Assembly (NCBI GenBank): GCA_006386115.1
Contig: VFIW01000093.1
Coordinates: 1 to 64,000 of the forward strand
Length of the DNA stretch: 64,000 nucleotides
Reading direction: 5' to 3'
Origin: Globisporangium splendens
Lineage: Eukaryota; Oomycota; Peronosporomycetes; Pythiales; Pythiaceae
Within the stretch, counting starts at the first letter, position 1; the number at the start of each line of letters is the position of its first letter. This document shows, piece by piece, positions 55,573 through 64,000 of this stretch. Under the pieces are notes generated by a model that made no database searches, was not told the origin of the DNA, and saw only the letters and a program-made list of their open reading frames with translations. The position numbers and the translations under genes were made by a program.

Positions 55573-56436
55573 GCGAGAGTCGCGCATGTGGAGGTGTGTT
55601 GTGTGTAGAAGTGCATTTCGCCGAACTCAAAAACAGACAAAAGCAAAGCAAAGTATGGCAAGAACAGGCAGCAGCACGTGTGTACGAAGCAATGTGGTGC
55701 AGGATATATAGATAACGACGCGCGTATCGTGCAAGAACGCGGGCGAGCAAACAAGAAAAAGAGATCGCAAAGAGCATTTGTCTATGTAGCGAGCTGATGA
55801 GGGAGACTGCATCCAGTCATCGCCGCACTTCTCTATTGCTGGAGACGACGCTTTGCTTACGAGCGCATTGCTCAGCGCAAAGGTTTGTTGTCGTGCATTC
55901 CGCTGGTGTTTATGTGGAGATTGGAATGGGGTATGGGATGCGTTTACTTTTCTTTAACGTTGAGGCAGGATAGAAATGAAACGTGGCGTGCGTATCCCAG
56001 TTGCTTGAGCATCCTACGCGATTTGCGCACATGTCCGTGTCACAAGAAGATGAAAAAAAGCGCCACTCCACGAATCGCGCCAAAGAGAGCAACGAGCTCA
56101 AGTTGAGGGCATTATTGCAACGTGTGAGTCAGGCGAGCAGCTCTTCATTCACAAAGAGTCTTTCCGTCTGCTGTGGAGCGCATGACTATGGAAATATGGA
56201 GGAGGTGGTGGATCAGTTGGGTTCTCTGGACGGCGGTTGCAACAAGGTATATTGTGTCCCGGCCATCTCAACAACGCATGCTGTTTGAAACCTTCATCAC
56301 AAGGGATTAGAACTTCATGGAAGAACGCAATCCTACACCTGATCTCTGCAAAACTCAACATGCCAGCACAGTACAATCACCACGCGTCCCAAACGGACTT
56401 CCCATGCCATCTTATTAAAAGAGCAAGATGGTATCT
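55573..56436. other. 3' regions of convergent genes
   Basis: About 860 bp between convergent CPOX and dehydrogenase genes. No gene recognised. Confidence 0.5.
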
Positions 56437-57630
56437 CTAATAGACGTACTCGTACTCGATGTGCGGGTCGCTGTTGGGCGAGTTCTGCTTGGTCTTGCCG
56501 TACTGGATCGTCACGACCTTCTTCTCGACAGCGGCGATGCGCGCGGCCTCGGAGATGATCGTCGCCATGCGCGCCGCGTTCCAGTGCACGATCGGTGGAC
56601 GCGTGCCCGTCAAAACGTCCACGAAAGCGTCCATCTCCAAGACATACGCTTCGCGGAACCGTTCCGGGAACGAGTGCGAGAGCACGTCCGATGTGACGCC
56701 CTCGACCGACGCGCGCACGAGACTCGTCTTGGGCGGGTTGACCACCTGGAGCATGCCTTCCTCGCCCGAGACCTCGACGCGCTGGTCGTAGCCGTAGAGC
56801 GCGCTGCGACTGAGATCCATCGTGCAGATCACGCCAGAGTTCGGGAACTCGAGCCACACGGATGCCTTGTCCATGACATTCACTTCGCGCAACTCCGGCG
56901 AGAGACTCGTGCCGAACGCGTACACCTTGGTTGGGTACTCGCCGACCAGCGTGCACACGTAGTCGATGTCGTGCACCGCGAGGTCGTGGAACGGATCGCC
57001 ACCGGTCTTGAGGAACTCGATTGGCGGACACGGGTGGTCGCGAAACACCGTGTGGATCGACTGCAGCTTGCCGATCTGTGCGTTGTCGACACACGCGCGA
57101 CGGAGCGCCTCGTAGCTTGGGTCAAAGCGGCGCTGGAACGAACAGAACAGGTGCACGCGCTTGTCGCTGCACAACTTGTACGCGCGGTCGATATCCTCGA
57201 GCGTGCCGCCGACAGGTTTTTCCACGCCAATCGCCTTCAGGTTCGCCAAACTGGTTGAAGCAGACGTCAGCGTATCCTGGATGACAGGCAAGTGCGAGGG
57301 CGTCGGGGTCGCGATCCAGAGTCCATCGATTCCCACACCGTCGCTCTCAAGCTCTTGCGCCGCGCTGGTCACGTCCGCGAACACCTTGGTCTGGAATTGG
57401 CTCTCCCAAGCCGTCTTCTCGGTCGCCGACGCCGCCGTGATCGGGTCGATGATGGCCGCGACCTTGAGCCGCGGGTCGCTCTGCATGCCCGCGAGGCGGA
57501 TCTTGCCCATGCGACCCGTGCCCACGACCGCGACGTTCAGTCGGCTCGTGGCGCGCGTCGAGAACGCGTGGCGGCGCATCGTCGCAGCAGCAGTCTGCCC
57601 GCCCGATCGCAGCAGGTTCAAGAGCACCAT
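56437..57630 (-). CDS. Gfo/Idh/MocA family NAD(P)-dependent dehydrogenase, inositol-2-dehydrogenase-like
   Basis: 397 residues from the ATG at 57628-57630. The frame is open 90 codons further upstream, but that part reads like leader. The N-terminus (LLNLLRSGGQTAAATMRRHAFSTRA) looks like a mitochondrial presequence. The Rossmann motif VAVVGTGRMGKIRLAG (GTGRMG 37-42) is followed by the family EKP motif (GVEKPVGG, 137-139), FCSFQRRFDP and the catalytic region GGDPFHDLAVHDIDY. Lys138, Asp216 and His220 match the Lys-Asp-His set of bacterial inositol dehydrogenase (Asp-His spacing 4). Likely reaction: oxidation of myo-inositol or a similar sugar alcohol at C2. The substrate is an inference from family only. 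No introns. Confidence 0.85.
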   Translation of the reverse strand: MVLLNLLRSGGQTAAATMRRHAFSTRATSRLNVAVVGTGRMGKIRLAGMQSDPRLKVAAIIDPITAASATEKTAWESQFQTKVFADVTSAAQELESDGVGIDGLWIATPTPSHLPVIQDTLTSASTSLANLKAIGVEKPVGGTLEDIDRAYKLCSDKRVHLFCSFQRRFDPSYEALRRACVDNAQIGKLQSIHTVFRDHPCPPIEFLKTGGDPFHDLAVHDIDYVCTLVGEYPTKVYAFGTSLSPELREVNVMDKASVWLEFPNSGVICTMDLSRSALYGYDQRVEVSGEEGMLQVVNPPKTSLVRASVEGVTSDVLSHSFPERFREAYVLEMDAFVDVLTGTRPPIVHWNAARMATIISEAARIAAVEKKVVTIQYGKTKQNSPNSDPHIEYEYVY

Positions 57631-58119
57631 GGTGTCTTCTACGTCCCCTTCCCAGCCGCGCGGTGATTTGCAAAGTGGTGAAGGAGGGAGAGCCGCATGC
57701 TGTGCACAAGAAAGAGGCACATGCAGTCGACCATCATGAAGAGAGAGATAGAGGTCCGATTCTCCAGTTTTGCAGCTCCCCCGAGATAGTGACCATGCGG
57801 TAATGGGTGAACGCACCTTGAAGACCGCAATGGACTGACTGTCCATGATGAGTTCACTCTCTTTGTGCATGCAGTGATGAGAAAGAAGCGCGACTATCAT
57901 GCGTCCGATTTCAACTTGAGCTAAACGATTATTTAATCAGCATGTGATTGCGGGGCTTGGTCCCTCTTCGTATTAGGAGACTATTCCCTCTTTTCCTCAA
58001 GGGCAAGATCCAAGCAGGCAGATCTCCCTCGAAGAAGTGGCAGCCACGTTGGACTCGATGCCCAGACAATCACTCCTGCTCTTCTTCTTTTTTTGCATTT
58101 GCATTTGGACCCAACGAGA
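57631..58119. other. divergent promoter region
   Basis: About 490 bp between the dehydrogenase and RING genes, which diverge here. A pyrimidine-rich tract directly precedes the RING start. Confidence 0.5.
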
Positions 58120-58844
58120 ATGGGAGACCGCAGCGCGTTGGTGTGTCCGATCTGTCTGGACACGCTCGCGACGCCCGTGGTGCTCGCAACGTGCTGCGGC
58201 CAGAGCTTCTGCCGCGTCTGTCTGGATGCCGCACTCGCGAAGGTGGACGCCTGCCCCATGTGCCGCGAACCGCTGCTGCGCGGCGGCAAACACGCTGTGA
58301 CCCGCAACCGCGTGCTCGAGGAGATCGTCGCGCGGCTCCCACCGTCCATGTGCAACAGCGGCAATGATGATACGATTAGTACGACGCGAGAAGCGGATGG
58401 AGACGATAAAGAGCACCACGTGCTGATCCAGATCCTGCAAGATGCGGCTACAAATGATGCTGAAAGCGATCCACGTGAGCTTGGATCGCTATCTCAAGAT
58501 GACTCCAGAGTCGCGCGACTCCAGCGACAGCTTCGACATGTCCTCCAGTCGTGTACAGCAGCTCTGCGGTGGCGAAGGTACGTCTGTCATGCATATAGAG
58601 TTGGAGGGAAAGCCTTTTGATGTTAATGCTGGTGGAATGCCTAATGCCCTGTGCGTTGCCTTATTGTAGATTGCGTCGTGGATACTGCGGTTGGCAGAGC
58701 GTGTCGTGTCGACAGTGGCGGCACTGGTGCCAGATCCACTGGGCGTCGCTTCAGTGCGTCTTCTACGTCGTGCTCTTCTTCGTCTTCGTGTCGTTCCTGC
58801 GCGTGCAGGAGGAAGAGTTTGCCGCGCACCAGACCCGCCACTAG
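58120..58844 (+). CDS. RING-finger protein with C-terminal membrane anchor (two exons)
   Basis: Exons 58120-58577 and 58670-58844 with a 92-nt intron (GTACG...TGTAG) give 210 residues. The RING is at 9-48: CPIC...CCGQSFCRVC...CPMC. The usual CGH reads CGQ, so Gln28 replaces the fourth metal ligand His unless Cys25 substitutes. After an acidic linker, exon 2 supplies a single hydrophobic helix near the C-terminus (SLQCVFYVVLFFVFVSFL) and an RVQEEEFAAHQTRH tail. This layout (N-terminal RING, C-terminal anchor) resembles ER-associated E3 ligases such as RNF5/RNF185, although those have two membrane helices. Ubiquitin-ligase activity is inferred from the family. Confidence 0.8.
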
Positions 58845-58857
58845 GTGTCTCAATACA

Positions 58858-58880
58858 AGAGAGAGAGAGAGAGAGAGAGT
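58858..58880 (+). repeat. GA microsatellite
   Basis: About eleven GA units just after the RING gene stop codon. Confidence 0.9.
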
Positions 58881-58999
58881 TGTAAAGTAAGTTTGCTTCC
58901 ATTGATTTACATATCAAAACAATTATTATTTAATGTACCTGTGCACTTATAGCTCTTTCTGTTATGCTGATGTCTCCTTCTCTCTTGTAAGCTCTCCTT

Positions 59000-60707
59000 T
59001 TAAATGATCCTCACAGCAGTAGCGTCTTTTATCATTGGACTCGGTTCGTGGTCGTGCAGAGACGACGACTGATAGTGCTGGTAGGACGCCTGGTGGTGGT
59101 TGTAGTCCCGCTCGAGACTGCGGCTGTCGGTCTGCACGAGCCACTGGCAAATCGGATCCATTTGCGCGTGGCGTGTGGATGGGAACAAATGGTTCGAGCT
59201 CAGGTTTCCAGGGCTGTACGTGCGTGGGAGCGCGTGCTGTGGCGTGATCGGCTTGAGCATCACGCCCCGCGCCATCGGCGACGACGGCCGCGAACGCTGT
59301 GCGAGACTCGCGAGCGACGCGAGGCGCTTGATCGGCTGCGGTGAGTCGTCAGCCTGCGGTGAATTACGCTTTCCGAGCACACTGGCATGAACTGACGGCG
59401 TTGCTACGTGTGGTGGTGTCGGTCGTGCCTGGATTCCCCCGATAGCTGGCAGCAGATTGCGGCTCGTGAGCGAGGGCAGTGGCGGCGTGAATGGACTTAA
59501 GCCGTGTCGACTCCGACTTGCCGAACCCTCCGAAGTGGCGTCCATGTGCAGACTCGGTCGGTCTTTCGCGAACGCGTAGCTTGGGAGCTGCTGGTGCATG
59601 TGAGGTGTCCCCACTTGCCACGAGGTTGTCGATCGCGAGTCGCTCTCGTCCCTGTGGTCGAACTGATGGTGGTGAGGCGAGAACGAGGGTCGATGCTGAG
59701 GCTGTTGCTGCTGATACAGGTAGGTGTTCTGCTGCTGCTTGGTGGCCGTTGGCTCGATGCTGCTGTGCGCCAAGCCCCTCATGGTCGTCTCATTGGACGC
59801 AGCGCCATGGTGCTGGACAGGTGGCGTGACGACGACGCCGCCCTTGTGCTCGCTACAGAAGCGGCCTTTCGTGGCCTTGCGGATGCACGTCTCGATCGCG
59901 CACTGCGAGTTGCCACCGTGGTTGGCGCAGTAGCTGTTGGCGAGCGCCTTCTTGGCGCAGTTCATGGAGAGGCACTTGCGGTACCCGCCGTGGCCGACAC
60001 AGAGACCATCGTACTGCACGACCTTGTTGCACTCGGGCATGCGGCAGCGCTTGCCGCCGCCATGAGAGATGCACGCGCCGCCGCTCTGTGCGCGCTTGAC
60101 ACAACCCTGGAAGCCGCACTTCTTGCCGCCGCCGTGGATCCAGCAGAAACCGCCGGTCTGCGCGCTCTTGGTGCACTCGGGTCGCTGGCAGCGCTTGCCG
60201 CCGCCGTGAGCCACACAGCAGCCGCGACTCACGACGCTCGTGGTGCAGCCCTCGACCGAGCACTTCTTGCCGCCGCCGTGCGAGATGCAGAAGCCGCCGG
60301 GCTTGGCCGTCTTGGCGCACTCGGGGAACCCGCACCGGCGCGCCGTGCCTGTCGTCGAATAGCTGCTGGTGCTTGGACGTGTCGTCGTCATGTGGACACC
60401 TTCGTCCACTCGGGGTGTCTCCCTGGGCGACGTGCACTTGCGATTTGGTGCTGCCACTTGGGTATTTGGTACCATGCTCTTGATACCAGTCACACGTGCG
60501 CTACTCACTGCAAATAAATAAATAAATAAACAATGAGGTGAGTATATGTGGTATGGCCGTGCAGACAGGTAAGGCAGAATAAATCATGGCGCATGGGGGT
60601 GATATACGCCAGATGGATTCATATGTAGATACAATACATAAAAACTGACCTGTGCTGGCGTAGATCAGCTGCGCGAATGGATGCTCGCTGACCATGCCTT
60701 CTTTCAT
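59000..60707 (-). CDS. WRKY19-like Cys/His zinc-finger array protein (two exons)
   Basis: A short first exon 60707-60650 (MKEGMVSEHPFAQLIYAST) joins through a 142-nt intron (GTCAG...TTTGCAG) to 60507-59000, giving 521 residues. The junction explains why the long frame lacks an ATG. Residues about 77-250 hold seven tandem fingers of about 24 residues (C-x4-C-x10-C-x2-H-GGGK/R-x-C), such as RCGFPECAKTAKPGGFCISHGGGK. This array is known from plant WRKY19-type proteins and is common in oomycetes. It is thought to bind nucleic acid or protein. The C-terminal 270 residues are Ser/Pro/His/Gln-rich with a KRLASLASLAQRSR segment, fitting a transcription regulator. No WRKYGQK domain is present. Confidence 0.85.
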
Positions 60708-63680
60708 CCGAAAAGAGTTCTGGACGCAAACAGAATAAGGAAAAATAAGCACCAGAGAATACCGAATTCTCTGTGTGCTCCGTCTGGATCGGTGGGTTGG
60801 GGGTGCAGAGCAGGTACGCGATATGCCAAATGGGTGGCAAAAGAGGGGGTTCGCTCCAGCGTATCGGCACGGACAGAGCTGGACTATCTAACTGGATCTG
60901 GACACGGCAGCTGCGAGTACAATGGGGCGGCTCCGACTCGCTCTTTATAGCGAGTGCAATGTCTGCAGAATCTGAGATGAAGTCGCTCGGACGGCTCAAA
61001 TGCTGAAATGAGCAACTGGTGGCAGCGTTTCCATTGTTTTTGTTTTCGGCTCTTGTTTGTAAGAACGAGGCTGGGATACGTATAAATAAACTCGCGCGCT
61101 CGCTCATTCGCATCCACAGCGAAAAGCTCAGCGTTTCAGTTGGAATGAGTACGTATTCGGCTTCTAAGAAGAAACTCCCCCTCATCTCAAAATGAATGCA
61201 TTCATGCGGCTATTTATTGATAGGAAGTGGATGGAGGTAGTTTAGGTGTGCTGATAAATGGCTCAGACCGTTTTCTCGGTATAAGGATAGTGTCTGAAAA
61301 TGAGGCCAGTGGGTTTGACTGTGCTATACTTCCTTTGGTTTCCTTAACGACGACAATGGATGCGTGCATATACTGATGCCAGCGAGTCATTCGCAACCCA
61401 CTGGGTATGGTGGGAGAAGCAATATAAAAACAGCAAATGCGCACGCACGCAGGAACATCTTCCAAGATCGAAAGAAACCTCCGTGCGAGGCGCTTTTGCA
61501 TATTCACGAAGCAGCCACACTTGAAAAGGGTAAATATTCATCGATGGATTTGGATGTGTGGTCGTTGAATTGACGGCACAGATGTGTCTGCGGCAACTAT
61601 GTCGCCCACCATGCATGGAAAAAACAACAAACAACAAACAACATGAAGGAATTTATGCAGAACTTTCTTGCGAATTTATCATGATGATATGAAACGCATA
61701 CTGCTGCCATGAATGAGGCAGAGAAGGCATAAGATAGAAATACATATGCACACAGAAGAAGAAAAACAAGTGCGAAACCAGCGCTTTTGCTCCCACTTTT
61801 TTTATGTGTTGATAGAGAACAGCCGGCGATTTTGTGAACCCATGTGCGCACAAACCCCTGCTCCAATATTGTAAACTCCAACATGTGACAGAAAAAGTAC
61901 TGTCTGCGAGATATCGTTTATTGCACTGTGCGAGAGTACTATTTGGGACTTTCCTAATTGGATTGTGCATATCATCGCGCTCGACTTGATTGTCCTCGTG
62001 CTGTGCGAGTGTGCGATTGTGTTTTCGTTTATAAAACGCTGACCAGCATGACCTCTACAGGATAGACAAACAAAACAAGTGAAAAAAGCTGTGTGGGTCT
62101 AATTTCAGCGCCGATCTGGTTGGTGGCAAGTTAGTCAATTAGCCAAAAGTGGGTTCAAATTTCCTCCAAATAGAATCGTTCTCAAACTCCATGTATCAGA
62201 TCTTTACAAAGTTTGGTCCAATGCTTGCTTACGGAAACCAAGCGAGGCTATAAAGTATAGCTTATCAAAGGTTGTTTGCAGCAGAGCAGTCAGGATATGA
62301 TATCTGGAAGCCTGAAGCAGGCCCGACTCTGTGCAGCAACTTCAACGCGGTTATGGGTGTGGCTACAGTGTGCTTGAGTGCAAAAAAGCGACAGGGCAGC
62401 AAGTGGCCGTTACGCTGCGCATGTGGGAGAGAGAGCAACAAAGCAAAAGAAAGAAAGGGAAGGGGCAAGTATTGTGCGAGTTGCTGACCACTAGAGAGAT
62501 GGACTGCGCATTAGCAAAACCCAAACAAGTGTGCACTTTTCGTGTCTTGATTTGTTCACATCTTTATACATATAAATAGCCTTGGCTGCTGGATACTTTG
62601 TGGAGTGAGGATGTAGCCAAAAAGCGGATCCAAGCGACATGCACCTTATGCGCAGTCTGAAGTAATTCGTGTGTGCTGATATTCTTGGACACACCAATGG
62701 GATGCGGATATGAAAGCAAGAGCACATATCGTACTTACGCGTTTGCATGTTCTTATGCGTGTTTGCATATGCTTATAGTCGTGCGCGTGCTGCTTTGTTG
62801 CATACAAACCAGGTTATAAGACAGCAGTTCGTAGCCTCGAGAGCATGTTCGAGGGAAGCTTCCATGGATTTTTGCTAATAGGATTTTTATCTATGGAACA
62901 ATGCGCAAATGGGTCCGTCCGAAATGGGTTTCTTTCGCGCCAGCCTCTCAAATGGACAGAGCGTGGGATTTCATATACCGCCGCAATGCGCACAAGCCAC
63001 GAGATTTTCCTTTCTGAAGCCGCGCTGACTACGGCGATGGGCTCCTTCCTTCCTTCATTCGCGTCGTCGTTCCCACGTGGTCTTCACCTATATATTTCTG
63101 CAGTTTATTCGACTCTCTTGCCACCGAGTGGCGTGGCATATGGTGCACTTTATTGCTTACGACGCTTTCTCTCTTAGTCAAAACGCCAAGTTGGACTCAC
63201 GTCAAAATGAACTCTGCCACGTCGTAACAGTTGTCGTCGCGTTGATAGGCGCGGACAGCCACCCATTCGCTGGCAGCGCATGCGGACCCACATGCGTCAC
63301 GATGGCGCATGAGTGCGTATCCACGGAAGAAACAAGTCAAGACTGTGGTCCGACACGCTGACGTTGGTGCAAACGCCAGTGCGGGACTCAGCATAATCCA
63401 TGCTGGCGCTTTCCTGAAGTGGCCTGGAAACCAGAAATCCAATGTTCATAACGCCAGTAAGTGGTTTGTGAATCAGTGGCAGCCACTCCGCCATTCTCAT
63501 AAGAACTAGTGTATTCTACTTGACTTGTGTCACCGTTCTTCCATGTCCGTACGATTCCTCTCGCTATCGTGTGGACTATAAACGCTCTTATAAAAAAAGT
63601 CTACAAGAAACCATGCATGAAGAAATGCATATGGTCTCTCTTTATTTGTTGCCTCTGATCCACAGACTCCTTCCATGCCC
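60708..63680. other. 3 kb gap, no convincing gene
   Basis: Contains the promoter side of the finger gene and the 3' flank of the ABC-F gene. Frames are short and without domains. An oligo-A/T rich part lies at 61610-61810. No tRNA or rRNA was recognised. Confidence 0.4.
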
Positions 63681-64000
63681 TTAAGCTTTCTTCGCGATCT
63701 CCTTCTTGTCTTTTTCGAACTCCGAGTAGTTGCCGTCGAAGAAGAGCACCTTGCCGTCGCCCTCGAACGACAGGATGTGTGTGCAGATGCGGTCCAAAAA
63801 CCACCGGTCGTGCGAGATCACCATGGACACGCCGTTGAACTCAGTGAGCGCAGCCTCAAGCGACCGCAACGTGTCCACGTCGAGATCGTTCGTCGGCTCG
63901 TCCAGCATGATGATGTTGTGGCCGCCCAGCAGCATCTTGGCCAGGTGCACGCGGTTGCGCTCACCGCCACTGAGACTCGCCACCTTCTTCTCCTGCATTG
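63681..64000 (-). CDS. EttA-like ABC-F ATPase, C-terminal part (runs off the window)
   Basis: Only the last ~105 residues are inside the window. They hold the ABC signature [16 protein letters not shown], Walker B with [12 protein letters not shown] and the H-loop [10 protein letters not shown], followed by [23 protein letters not shown]. This is very close in form to the second nucleotide-binding domain of bacterial EttA, which gates the first steps of translation elongation by binding the ribosomal E site. In a eukaryote such a protein would be expected in mitochondria or to derive from bacteria. The tail after the domain is short. The rest of the gene is to the right. Confidence 0.85.
   Translation of the reverse strand, partial: MQEKKVASLSGGERNRVHLAKMLLGGHNIIMLDEPTNDLDVDTLRSLEAALTEFNGVSMVISHDRWFLDRICTHILSFEGDGKVLFFDGNYSEFEKDKKEIAKKA

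Noticed and set aside
59504..60517. 337-codon plus-strand frame opposite the finger array
   Set aside because: Leu/Ala/Arg-rich shadow of the repeated Cys/His fingers.
62100..62175. tRNA-like GGTTCAAAT box near 62152
   Set aside because: No matching acceptor or anticodon stem could be folded around it.

Overview
The window looks like nuclear DNA of an oomycete of the Phytophthora / downy-mildew type (Peronosporales). The evidence is a Crinkler (CRN) effector relic with an LYLAK motif and a kinase-like C-terminus, a WRKY19-like Cys/His finger array, an RWP-RK protein, short GT-AG introns (76-142 nt), and chromovirus-type Ty3/gypsy elements. All identifications come from reading the sequence; no database search was run.

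Layout. Bases 1-9.4 kb hold a phytochelatin synthase among three decayed genes: a Gly/Ser-rich repeat protein, a family-4 glycosyltransferase and a CRN-kinase effector. Bases 9.8-14.4 kb hold three apparently intact genes: a TPR protein, a METTL21-like methyltransferase and an acidic unknown. Bases 15.4-20.1 kb hold a tail-to-tail pair of 712-codon paralogues of a multi-pass membrane protein. The minus-strand copy is intact; the plus-strand copy has only two TGA codons. Bases 20.8-33.1 kb are a nested, rearranged Ty3/gypsy complex, followed by a TA-flanked inverted-repeat element (33.1-33.8 kb) and a third, badly damaged membrane-protein copy (34.3-36.4 kb). Bases 37-64 kb are mostly ordinary genes with long apparently non-coding gaps: RWP-RK factor, small acidic protein, mucin-like type I membrane protein, PDZ protein, coiled-coil protein, coproporphyrinogen III oxidase, Gfo/Idh/MocA dehydrogenase, membrane-anchored RING protein, Cys/His finger protein, and the 3' end of an EttA-like ABC-F ATPase.

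Most notable signals. (1) Both gypsy gag ORFs end in a textbook -1 ribosomal frameshift signal: an in-frame GGGAAAC or AAAAAAC heptamer followed by an 11-12 bp hairpin that contains the gag stop codon. (2) The second gypsy element is split. Its gag-protease part lies on the minus strand and its RT-RNase H part on the plus strand, between inverted copies of one LTR. A matching 5-bp flank (TCGGC) and an in-frame junction indicate an inversion by recombination between inverted LTRs. (3) The membrane-protein family shows several stages of decay within one window.
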